Part shown: positions 10,724-21,066 of the stretch, piece by piece
Position numbering within the stretch: position 1 is the stretch's first letter
How the letters are laid out: every line of letters begins with the position of its first letter
Assembly (NCBI GenBank): GCA_001599975.1
Contig: BCIO01000003.1
Location: forward strand, 3,520,762 to 3,584,761
DNA from: Cystobasidiopsis lactophilus
Lineage: Eukaryota; Basidiomycota; Agaricostilbomycetes; Agaricostilbales; Chionosphaeraceae
Length of the DNA stretch: 64,000 nt
Reading direction: 5' to 3'
Notes under the pieces: generated by a model
Told to the model about the DNA's origin: nothing
The model's input: only the letters and a program-made list of their open reading frames with translations
Database searches by the model: none
Program-made: the position numbers and the translations under genes

Positions 10724-10955
10724 CTTGATCTTTGGCTTCAGACAGGGCGCCCCGGTGGCGTTCTCTTGTTTTGTTTGTTGCCCCTCCTTCTCCTTTACGT
10801 TCTTTATTAGACGCTGCTTTTTTGTACATCTGGAATGTCATTTCGAGCGCGGATCCAGCACCTTTTGTGTTGACTTTTGAGTATTTCTTACCCGCACGCC
10901 GACCACGAACCCTCTCTCTCGGTGTTTTGCCTGTCAAGGGCGGCGCCTTCGGCAA

Positions 10956-13711
10956 ATGTCGAACGACTCGAAGCTGTTCGTGAGGGGTGCGTTGTCGCCA
11001 CTCAGCCATAAGCTCCAAGGCCCCAGAGCTGAGGGAAGGGCACAGGCAAGGTCAGCGAGCTCAGAGCGGAGCTGCAGGCCGAGCAAGTCTTCCTCTACCT
11101 TTAGTGCTTAGCGTGCACTTATATGGGGTGGATGCATGCAGCAAGAAGGACAAGGGCTTCACCAAGCGGAAAGCGACCCTGTGAGTCTCGCTCGGGCGCG
11201 CACCTCCTCGGAGCTGAGATGTGCGCGAACAGCAAGAAGGTGGTCGCTGGCATGACTATGGGCATGGTGCGTTTAAGACACTTCTCTAAGCATTTGGCTT
11301 AAGGCAAGCGTGGACAGGACATGAGCGGCTTGTTCACCGACATTGTCAACTGCTTGGAGGTCCCTTCCCTCGAGGTCCGTCCCTTGCCCCTTGCACTTCT
11401 ATACCGCCTGTGTATTGAACTAGTTTTTGGGTGGACAGGTCAAGAAGATGTGCTAGTTCGTAGACTCCCACTGTATTGACCTCAAGGACAATGCTTGAGA
11501 GGTGCCCACGAACAGCCTGTATTTGATCAACTACGCCCGGTCCAAGCCCGACATGATCCAATACGCCCTCGAATCCATGTCCAACGTTTGTCCTCTCTCA
11601 CCCACCATCTGCGTCGAAGATGCAGTAAATCAGAGCGAAAACAGGACTGCAACGACCGGAACCCGTTGATCCGGGCGCTCGCCCTGCGCACCATGTCCTA
11701 CATCAACCTCCCCGTCGTCCTCTCCGCCCTACTCGACCCGCTGCACCACGCTCTTAAAGACTCAGACCCTTACGTGCGCAAGACGGCGGCTGTCTGCGTC
11801 GCCAAGCTCTACATGCACGACCGCCAGCTCGTCGACAAAGAGGGCTTCGTCGCTAACCTCCGCGACCTGCTTGCCGACTCCAACCCCACTGTCGTAGCGA
11901 ATTGTGTTGCGGCGTTGATTGAGATCAGCGAGAAGAGCGACAACATCCAGCTAAGGCTCAACATGACCATCGCTTCTAAGTTGGTCAATGCCATGGCCGA
12001 GTGCTCAGAGTGCGTTTCTCCTCCCCTACGCTTTATTGAGCCTTCTTTTGTAGCTCATGAATGAGGCGTGGAACAGCTGGGGGCAAACCTACATCCTCGA
12101 GTCGCTCATGTACTTTGTGCCGGAGGAGCACACCGACGCCGAGCTGCTCGCCGAGCGCATCTCCGTCCGCCTCCAGCACGCCAACTCGGCCGTCGTGCTC
12201 ACCACCATCAAGGTCATCCTCTACCTCCTCAACTACATGGCCAACCAGGACACCGTCGACGCCATGTGCAAGCGCCTCTCCCCGCCCCTAGGTTTGTGTC
12301 CTCTTCCCACTATTGAAACCCTTTAGCAAATGGTTTCTAAAATGACGCTGGTAATGGCAAACAGTAACGCTGCTCTCGTCCGGCTACGAGGTGCAGTACG
12401 TGGCCTTACGCAACATCCTCCTCATCGTCCAGCGCCGCCCCACCGTCTTGAGGCGGGAGGTGAAGGTCTTCTTCTGCAAGTACAACGACCCGATCTACGT
12501 CAAGCTGGCCAAGCTCGAGATCATCTACCGCCTGGCCGAGGAGAAGAACGTGGAGCAGGTCCTCGCCGAGCTCAAGGAGTACGCCAACGAGGTGGACGTC
12601 GACTTTGTTCGGAAGGCCGTGCGCTGCATTGGGCGCTTAGCTATCAAACTCCAATCCGCCGCCGACCGGTGCATCGCCACGCTGTTGGATCTGGTCGCTA
12701 CGAAAATCAACTACGTCGTCCAAGAGGCCATCGTCGTCATCAAGGACATCTTCCGCAAGTACCCCAACACGTACGAAGGGGTGATCGCCACGCTATGCGA
12801 GCACATCGACGCCCTGGACACGCCGGAAGCGAAGAGCAGCATGATCTGGATCGTGGGGCAGTACGCGGACCGGATCGAGAACGCGGACGAGCTGCTCGAC
12901 GACTTCTTGCGCACCTTTTTGGAGGAGACCGTCGAGGTCCAGCTGGCCTTGCTCACTGCCACCGTCAAGCTGTTCATCATGCGCCCCACAGCCGGCCAGG
13001 AGCTCGTGCCTAAGGTGCTCAAGTGGGCGACGGAGGAAGTCGACAACCCGGATCTACGGGACCGAGGCTTTGTGCGTCCTTTCTTCCCCCCCTTCTCAAG
13101 ACACTTTCAGTGGTCTTAGTTCCAATGCGCGCGCACAGATGTATTGGCGGTTATTATCAACAGACCCGAAAGCGACTAAGGACATTGTCCTCTCCGAGCG
13201 GCCCTCGATCACCACCGAGTCCGAAGCGATGGACCGGGGCGTGCTGGACCGCCTCTTGCTCCACACCGGCAGCCTGTCCTCCATCTACCAGCAACCCCCG
13301 GAGTCCTTCATCCGCAACGCCAAGCCCAAGCACCTCCACTCCTCCCCCGCGCTCGACCCGGACGCCAAGCGCTCCTTCCTCGAGTCCCTCAACCTCCCCA
13401 AGCACGTCGTGCCCGAGAACGTCGTCTCCACCGTGCCCTCCTCCTACTCGGCCCAACCGCCGGACCTGCCGCCCAAGCCGCTCAATGGCTCCACCGCCTC
13501 CGCAGCGCCCGGCCAGTACTCGGCCGAACCGGACCAGCTGCCGGACGAGGAGGAGGACGAGTTGGACGAGGAGGACACGTTCAACGAGATGGCCGCCGCC
13601 TCCAACGACCCTTACGCCGCGCTGGGCCAGATGGGCGGCGGCTTAGGGAAGCAGTTCTCAATGGACGAAGAGACGGCCGAGCTGGATGGGCAAAGGCCAA
13701 TCTTAGGGTGA
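10956..13711 (+). CDS. APL2: AP-1 adaptor complex beta subunit (beta-adaptin)
   Basis: Large subunit of the clathrin adaptor for trans-Golgi/endosome traffic. Eleven exons: 10956-10986, 11046-11082, 11142-11180, 11233-11266, 11318-11374, 11439-11455, 11516-11585, 11645-12009, 12077-12291, 12365-13071, 13139-13711; 714 residues. The N-terminal HEAT/armadillo trunk follows the family closely ([97 protein letters not shown]). The acidic, Pro/Ser-rich hinge forms the C-terminus; no full ear domain is visible, as in other fungal AP-1 beta chains. The intron at 11083-11141 is GC-AG (donor GCAAGT). Exon 6 is only 17 nt. Length is close to yeast Apl2; AP-1 rather than AP-2 is judged from overall similarity. 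Confidence 0.92.
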
Positions 13712-13813
13712 CACGCATTAATGAAAAACAAACGAAAAAGAAGACACAACAAAAGTGGTCCGCGAGTGGCCTTCACGCATTATTTGGCATGGCAATGTAC
13801 TATAAGCGGAGAT

Positions 13814-15184
13814 CTATTTTCGCCCGAGGGATGGGAAGCGCTGCTCGACCGTGCCCTGCGGTTCGTTCTTGAACGTGTTCTTGTCCCAGTCGTCGAAGCC
13901 CTGGCACAGTCTCAAGCCGAGCTGTGGTGGTCAAGGGCGACAAAAGGGCTCACCATGTCAGAGCCCCATGGAGGTGCGATCAGACGCAATTGTTTGCCGC
14001 GCGCAGCCATACCATCTCTGTTGTGCATTTCGAGCGATTAATTTGGGATTGAGAGAGTGGCAAACGAGAGGGAACTGACAGGAACGCCACATCCTCCTTT
14101 GAAACATCGACCAAGACAAAGTTGCTCTCGATTCTAGCAGGCGTCACACTCTTGGGCAAAACAATGACGCCGCGAGCGACTTGGTAGGAGATCAAGAGGT
14201 TGGCAGCGGTGGTGTGGTACTTTTCGGCGAGCGCCAGGATCTCTTCGTCTTTGAGCAGTGGCGAATCTGTCCCGTCGTTCTGTGAGCATTATCGTCGATT
14301 CGGAAGCAACAGAAGGCTTACTGTCTGATCCCAGCGGAGAGTAGGCTTGGAACAGGATGCCCTTGGACTCGCAGAATTGCTTGAGCTTGAGTTGGGGCAG
14401 GAAAGCATGCAGCTCGAGCTGGTTAACGGCAGGCGGCACCTTCCAGGACTTCTCCAGGCCCTCAATCACCTTTTGTGAGGCGTTGCTCAGCCCGATGGCC
14501 CGCGTCTTGCCTTTCGCCAGCATGTCCTCCATTTGGGCCCAGGTCTTCGACAAGTCCCAATCCCAGTCGATGTCCCGCGAGCCGTCGGGCTTGAGGGGCA
14601 TGTGGTCCTTGGCTGCATTGGGGACAAGACGCAAGGGCCAGCTGCGACACAGCCTGTTAGCTTGTCGCGAAGCTGGGATGTCAGGACCCACTGAATGAGG
14701 TAGAGATCCACATAATCCAGTTGAAGCTTCTTCAGGCTGGTGTCCAAGTTCTCTTCGACCTTGTCCACAAAGGTCATCCAGCTGGGCACCTGTAAGCTGT
14801 GCATGGAACGACAGTGCTCGAGGCAGCGCACAGCTTGGTGGTCACAAAGATCTCCTCTCGCGGAATGCCAGACTCCTTGATGGCTTCTCCGACTTCTTCC
14901 TCTGTCGCTTACGTATTAGATGCGTGTAGGTATGGGAGGAGAAGAGAAGGCTGCGAACCATTGAAGTAGCTGTAGGCCGTCTGAGTAAATCATGAGCTCC
15001 ATTCGGTCGACAGGACTACGCGCTGGCAGAAAGCAAAACTGCCTACGTCGATGTGTCTGTAGCCACAATTCAAGGCATGCAGCACCGCCTGCTTGGTGTC
15101 AGCCCGCGAGCTCTTCCAGCAACCCAAGCCCACAGCCGGGATTTTTACGCCATTGTTCAAGACGAAAGTGGGAACAGCAGACAT
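13814..15184 (-). CDS. Aldo/keto reductase (Gcy1/GLD-type)
   Basis: NADPH-dependent reduction of aldehydes or ketones in the cytosol. Eight exons, high to low: 15047-15184, 14959-14980, 14832-14901, 14692-14796, 14322-14641, 14080-14266, 13954-14017, 13814-13900; 330 residues, a normal AKR length. The tetrad is visible: Asp and Tyr in HIDTAYSYF, Lys in IFVTTKL, His in DLYLIHWP. The cofactor loop reads [15 protein letters not shown] and the C-terminus [10 protein letters not shown]. The intron at 14797-14831 is only 35 nt. Substrate cannot be told; fungal relatives act on glyceraldehyde, xylose or galacturonate-type sugars. Confidence 0.92.
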
Positions 15185-15527
15185 GGTCAGCCTCAAAAGT
15201 CGCTATCAAATGTCGGAAAGCTATCAAATGTCGAGAATGCTCGCCGTCCCACTCCAACCCAACGTGGCGGCGGAAAATCGCTGGCTACGTAGCCGGGCTG
15301 CAGCGACGCAGCCAGACCTTGTGCCCGACTCTGAGGAAAAGCACTATGGTGGTAAACACATTGCCAAAAGCGTTGACGGGCCCTTCGCAACGCTACGAAG
15401 AGCGTGGCACAATCGGCTGGCTGCCGACCAGTCCCTTTCGGTGGCAAAACGCGACAGTCCAATGTGGACAGATCATTGTGGCCTCGTGGGCGCTCTTTGG
15501 ACAGTTTCGAGATTTCAAGGAGTGAGT
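15185..15527. other. Intergenic
   Basis: Spacer between the hydrolase stop (right) and the reductase start (left), both on the minus strand, so it likely contains the reductase promoter. Nothing else recognised. Confidence 0.4.
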
Positions 15528-17117
15528 TTATTCCAGGGACTTGTACAAGGCGCTCTCGGTCTCGATCCAAGCGGTGAACCTACAAGAGCAACGTCTCGTG
15601 AGCTTGATATGGGAAGCAGCAAATTAAACTCACACATCAGCATTTCCGAATGGGAAGATCTGGGAGGCAATGATGCCAGCAACTCCAGAAGCCGGATCGG
15701 CCCACCAAAACACGTTGGACAAGCCACACCTGCGTGGCTGAGGTCAAACTCGGAGCGGAGGTCAACAGGCCGGCAACTCGCCACCAAACCGAGCCAGCCT
15801 TCCTTCCGGTCGGGGAGTCCGTTTGGTGGACAATGAATGTCAATCCCCATCCACGTTTTTCGTCAGGAGACCATTTTGGAATAGTCCCGTCGTTTGCCAA
15901 ATCAGTTCTAGCTCCAGGCAGCATCACCTCTAGAGGGTCGGTAAGGTGCGAAACTTGGTCCGTCATGGCCTCCTTGAAAGTTGCCTCGTTGATGATGGGA
16001 GCGCCTTTGTTGAGCAACACTGTCATGATCTGGAGTTAACGATGTCAGCCTAGTTCGTTCAGGATCCAGTATCACATATCTCACCTTGCAGTAGTCCGAG
16101 ACGGTCGAAAACAATCCGCCGCCCTGGTGAACTGTCAGTGGTGGAAAGTGTGCCAGGACAAGGACACTCACTCCGGAGTGAAATTCGGACTGCTTGGTGT
16201 GGATACCAGGCTGAGGGTCTCGGACTGTCATCTTGCCTTCCGGAGAGACCTGGTGCAGAGTAACCAGTCGTTCCTTCAGGTCGGGACGCTTGCTCAGATC
16301 AAACGCGGTGTCCTTGACACCCAGGGGCTCAAAAATGTTTTTCTCGAAGTAGCTGCGAAATGTTAAGAAGTCTTCTTGGAGGGCAGAAGCGGAACACTTA
16401 CTCGCCGAGCTGCAGGCCCGAAATGCGCTCCACAAGTTGGCCGGCCCAGTCAACCTGCTCAAATCTGAGCGACAATAATCGAATCAGAGATCGCGAAAGC
16501 GTACACCGATGCCATAGTACCATTTAGAGCCTGGCTCAAAGAGGATAGGTGCGTCGAAAGAAGCAGCTCCGCCACCGAATTCATCGACGCCGCGCTCAGA
16601 GTTCCATTCGCGGATGCCATCGTCGAAGAAGGAGTACGAAAAGCCTGCCTCGCTAAACATAAGTCTAAAGTGAAACCCGAACTGGCCATCACTCACCAAC
16701 GGTGTGGGAAAGCAACATCCTCAATGTGATGGGTGTCTTAGAAGGCCCTTTGCCCAAGATCTCTTTGTTCTTGAGCTCTGGCAACCACTTGGACACATCC
16801 TCGTCAAGGGTGACCTTGCCCTGCTCGACCAATTGCAAGCAAGCGAGGCCAGTGACCATCTTGGTGCAGCTCGCGATCCAGAAGACGCTTTCGAACTCGA
16901 TGGGCTCGGTGTGGTTCAGGCCTTGCTTGCCACTCGTCGCTGCACACAGGAGCGTCAATCTCGGACGCTGCGGCCCAAAGAAAGGCGTCAGCTCACACTG
17001 CACCAAGGTCTTGCCCGTCTTGTCGACAGCCTTGAAGACGAGGCCAGGGGGGCCGTCCACCTTGCCGGTCCTGGAATCCAGGATCGTTTGGATCGTTTGC
17101 TGCAAAGTGGCCGACAT
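15528..17117 (-). CDS. Serine beta-lactamase-like hydrolase (esterase EstB type)
   Basis: Member of the beta-lactamase/transpeptidase fold family whose fungal members are mostly esterases or acyltransferases. Nine exons, high to low: 16997-17117, 16697-16939, 16505-16644, 16402-16454, 16172-16352, 16085-16123, 15785-16029, 15634-15729, 15528-15579; 389 residues. The nucleophile motif SxxK is SCTK in FWIASCTKMVTG. LLSHTVGFSYSF and the tyrosine region KWYYGIGVDWAGQLVE follow, then HSGGGGLFSTVSDYCK and VWCGLSNVFWWADP. No signal peptide, so probably intracellular. An in-frame ATG at 17153 would add 12 residues. It is divergent from the Nudix gene, with about 200 nt between. Confidence 0.9.
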
Positions 17118-17320
17118 GCTGACTACTCCTCGCTGTTCTCGAGCAGGAGGCATCAGCGCGCTCCCGGCGATGCCCCACTGCGGAGAGCGCCTTCATCATC
17201 CGGATTATCCGGCCCAGCAAGCCTTGTTACCTTATTCTAAGCTTTTTGAAACGGACGGTGAAACGCGCAGAGAGCCAGAGAGAAGGGCATGGCTAAGACG
17301 AGCAGAGACCCAAAGTCAGC

Positions 17321-18136
17321 ATGCTGGCAGCCATCCGCGACGGCATTGACCAGCTGGCGAGCCTGAGCGCGGGCGGCATAGAAAAAGACTGGTTGCTTTG
17401 CTCGGACAGCTTCAAGCTGTACAATCTGGTGTTCTGCTTGAACGAAGAGCAAGAGCATGTCCTCTTAGGCCTCAAGAAGCGTGGGTGGGTCGATGTCCTT
17501 GCCCAAAAACGACGAGCAAGAAGTCATTAAGGCGCGTCGTCCAGGATGTGCGCCGGCTACGTGAGGTCCACTTCGCTTCTTTTGAGTAAAAAAAGCTGAT
17601 TGCGTTGTGCAGTACAACGGATTCGGAGGCAAGCCGGAGGGGCAGGAAACCAACGCAGCAGCTGCAGTTCGCGAGCTCGAAGAAGAGAGCGGCCTTGTCG
17701 CCCAGAACATGACCCACTTGGGCTGGCTGCTTTTCGTTGAAGCTGGAAGAGAAGCCTCCAATCTCGTCGAGGTCTTCCTGTGCACCCAATGGGTAGGGGA
17801 GCCGGTCGAGAGTGTGAGTTCGCCGCGATGTTTGTGGCATTCGAGCGCAGGTTGACGAAGGCTTCCTTGCTGCACCAGGACGAGATGAGACCAAAGCTTT
17901 TCTCATACAAGGACTACGACAGTGTGCTCTGCCCACTACTCGAAGGCACTCCTCCGCCCCTCCCAATTGCCCAGATGCTTGTCGAAGTCCCGACCTACCT
18001 GCGCTTTGTGTTTGCCAAACAACCTTTTTGGTGTCGCGTCGACTTCTCACCTCACTCAGAGGACAACAAGAGCCCGCGTGGCTTTGAAGAGGTCGTATTG
18101 AAGTGGAAAGTCGGAGCAGCTCCGACGCCACCGTGA
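17321..18136 (+). CDS. Nudix hydrolase, MTH1-like (oxidised purine dNTPase)
   Basis: Four exons: 17321-17480, 17532-17560, 17613-17813, 17879-18136; 215 residues. The Nudix box is GKPEGQETNAAAAVRELEEE followed by SGL. The flanks match human MTH1 in order: LYNLVFCLNEEQEHVLLGLKKR, then MCAGYYNGFGGK (the MTH1 GRWNGFGGK region, encoded by a 29-nt micro-exon), then ESDEMRPKLF after the box (the MTH1 ESDEMRP element). The role is hydrolysis of 8-oxo-dGTP and similar oxidised nucleotides before they enter DNA. The C-terminal 60 residues are longer and less conserved than in MTH1, so one more intron there is possible. Confidence 0.88.
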
Positions 18137-18408
18137 AAGGCTTCCGGTTGTGCGCCTGCCAGAGCGCCCGGTTCAGTGTACGTCTTTACCTTACAAACAC
18201 AAGATGCCTTAGTCGAGTAACTGTTCAGATAATCGATTGGAAAGCGATCAGGGGCCAATCAAGCACAAAACGCGAGAACACCCAAGAAAAGCTTGGCTCC
18301 GCAGGCAGACCCCGCTCTGCCGCCCACCAAGCCAAGCATGCCTTTGCCTTCCCAAGCTGTTTCTTGTCCCCTTCCCACCTCTCCAAACGCCTCTTCAATC
18401 TCCACAAT

Positions 18409-19085
18409 ATGGTCCTCTTTCGTCGCCGGAGCTCAGAAGAGGCAGTGAAGCGCCCCCCTCAGCAACTGCCGTCTTACGACCCGACCATCGACGCATTCAG
18501 GATTGACGACGTGTTTCTGCCAAGACGTGAATTGAAGGCCTGTCTGGCCAAAGCAACGTACGAACTTCACAAGAGTGCAACGCTCGTTCGAGCGGATCCC
18601 ACGCCCGAGAATTTCTACAAGGCTGCAATCGTGGGTCTCGTGGTTTGGCTGCTGTTTTCCTCGACCGCTATCTTACACATCATTTTAGTGGATGGTCTTA
18701 AAGCTGGCGTACGAGTCTATCGATCTGGCCGCTTTCAAAGGCGAAGTGGATTTGGTGAGAGTCACACTTGGCAAGGCCAAGCATGCCGCTGACCTTTGCC
18801 GCTGTTAAACAGACATGCGATACCCCTCACCCTCCCGTCCTTTCTTGTGTTCCCATGTCGCACTTTCAGCGTCTGGAAGGCACCCCTTTTCCCAGAGTTC
18901 GGAAACTCGGCGTGTTGGTCGTCGACAAGAAGGCGCTACGAATGGCGGCTGAGCTATGGATCAAGGTCCGTGTTGATTTTCCATCGGTAACGCAACCTTC
19001 TGACTTTCAGCAGAACGACTGGCTTCATGGCGAGATCTTCGCGCCGCCCAAGTACGCAGAAGAGGACGAAGAACTATTCTCATGA
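18409..19085 (+). CDS. Unrecognised small protein, about 170 residues
   Basis: Exons 18409-18630, 18689-18754, 18813-18965 and 19011-19085 join in frame to 171 residues. A second acceptor at 18868-18869, after a pyrimidine-rich tract, would drop 19 residues and keep frame, so the third exon start is ambiguous. The sequence begins MVLFRRRSSEEAVKRPPQQL, has helical-looking centres (ELKACLAKATYELHKSATLV, VLKLAYESIDLAAFKGEVDL) and an acidic end (PPKYAEEDEELFS). No signal peptide or membrane segment remains after splicing. No family recognised. It ends convergently 177 nt from the dioxygenase gene. Confidence 0.6.
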
Positions 19086-19261
19086 CGGTCTGCGGTGAAT
19101 TACTGTGTGAAGGATGGAAGGCTTTCTTGGTGTACAACATACAATGTCACTGCTCGTTCAGAATTGCATCGATGCCAAGCAACTCCAGGCATATAACAAA
19201 AGAGCTCGCCACGGACGCCACCTCTCGTCCATCCTAGGGACCACTATGCTCTACGCGGCAC

Positions 19262-20565
19262 TCACGCCTCAAGAGCCCAGCCTGCGGGAAGCTCGAGCAT
19301 CTTGAAGACAGCGGGGCCGTCGGTCTGGTCCTCGTCGAAGAAAGTGCCATCACCATCCGGAACATCGACCCCGAGGTGCTTGAGAGGGTGACCATGGTCA
19401 TACCAGCCGAGCATAGGCAGAGCGACTGTCCAGCCGGCAAGCTCTTGCACGGGGCGCGGCAAGGTCTTGAGCTTCTCGTGGTCGAGGGCGAGGTACTGGT
19501 TCTCCTCTTGCTTAAGCCAGCCAGCAGCGTAGCCGATAAGGATGACTGAGCGGGTGCTGAGCGGGTCCTCGGGAGGCAAGATGTTGGTTCCTCCACCGTG
19601 GTAGCATGAGCACTGTTCGTCCAAGCGTCAAAGAAGCGCACCTGCGAACATAGAAATGGCAATGCTTACCAGCATCATAAAGCAGTCTCCGACTTCCATT
19701 TCAGCCTTGAGGGCGTCCTCCTCGTTCGGGTACGGGTCGTCGTCGGCCCACAGGTGCGAACCGGGCACGAAGAGGGTGCCGCCGTTGTCCGGGGTGACAG
19801 GGCTGAGGGCAACGAAGTTCAAGATGGAGACATCGCGGCCTTTGGTCCACACGTCAGCGCGGGGGAGGACATTATGATCTGTAGCGCGGCGAAGATGAGC
19901 ACTGGGTGGCGGCGAGAGGAGCTCAAAGCCTACAGATGTAGTCGTCGCGGTGAAGGACCTGGGCCTTGCCACCAGAGTGGATCTCGAGAAGATCAGTGAC
20001 GTGAATCTGGGGCTTGCAGGTGGACCACTTGGGAGGGTCGGAGAATCGGTTCTTGTGGCGGACGGCGAACAGGTCGTGGCTTTCAGCAGCTCGGCGTCAG
20101 CCTGACACCCATGAGAAAGGAAGATGGAGAAGTAATAGAGCTCACGCAACGTGGAGGAGAGTCTCGTTCATCATCATCTTGGCGTAAGTGTCAGACTTGG
20201 TGATCAAGCCGGCGACCTTCTTGGTAGTGGCAGGGAAGAATTTGCCGTTCCCTTTAATGCCCGCAACGGTATCAGTTGGAAGAGTTCAAGGCCGAAGAGA
20301 TAGAGAGCGGCTCACACTCGCTCTCGGTGTTCAAAGCGTCCAGATGCGGCTTGAACTCGGCCAAAGCCTTCTCGCACGTCTGCTTGCTGAACATGCCCTT
20401 GACGACGCAGCCGCCATAAGTCTTGATGCACGCCTCAATCTCGTCGACGGAAGCCGTAGCCGGCAGAGTCAGGTCCGCAAAAGTCACTTTCTGCGGTGGT
20501 TTGCGGCGTCGTTTAAGCTGGCTTCGCGCGCGGCAGGGCACGACGGCACTCACAGGAGCAGGCAT
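19262..20565 (-). CDS. Phytanoyl-CoA dioxygenase (PhyH) family protein
   Basis: Fe(II)/2-oxoglutarate-dependent oxygenase family. Six exons, high to low: 20554-20565, 20316-20490, 20146-20251, 19934-20079, 19670-19878, 19262-19612; 332 residues. The first exon holds only four codons. Landmarks: an N-terminal GGCVVKGMFS turn, the metal-binding HxD as HRDD in AQVLHRDDYIYHNVLP, GTLFVPGSHLWADDDP, the second metal-binding His in CSCYHGGGTNIL, and an RSVILIGYAAGW arginine that could hold 2-oxoglutarate. Fungal relatives act in secondary metabolism or amino-acid and lipid hydroxylation; the substrate cannot be told. No PTS2 or signal peptide is obvious. Confidence 0.85.
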
Positions 20566-21066
20566 GTTGCTTGAGGATCACGATGAAGCTGGAGAGCAGA
20601 CAAGAAGGAACATGGTCGGCGGGCGCTCTCCTTATCGCTGAGCCGCGATGCCCCTCTGCAGCTCGCTCTCTCTTTAGCGATCCCATGCGACAAGCCGCTC
20701 TTCATTAGTGCAGTTTCAGTGGTCCGAAGCAGGTCACAGAGCAGTTTCACAAGCAATCCTTGGAGTCAGCAAGTGGTGGGGCGAGATCAAGGGCATTTGC
20801 ATGTGAAATGGTTGCCACCCCGCGAAGCTCTTCGAAGCGTGAAGTCTCGAGCCACTCCCTCTTCTCCACGTTGGACGGTGCGGAGGCACTTTGACTGACA
20901 AGGCATAGCGAGGGCCTTAGTAGTGCCTTACCTCTCAGGACTGGAGGCTACTGAGGCCTGGACTTTGCGCTCCCCCTCGCAAGCGGAACAAATCTAGACA
21001 GCTCTAAAAGAAATTGCAATGAAATACAAGAAAGACATGAATGGTAAAAAGGGAGGAGAGACGTTG
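20566..21066. other. Intergenic
   Basis: About 500 nt between two minus-strand genes, likely containing the promoter of the dioxygenase. No supported gene or repeat. Confidence 0.4.

Noticed and set aside
13814-20565. Possible secondary-metabolite cluster (AKR, beta-lactamase-like hydrolase, PhyH enzyme)
   Set aside because: Interrupted by housekeeping-type Nudix and unknown genes, and no backbone synthase is present in the window, so co-function is unsupported.
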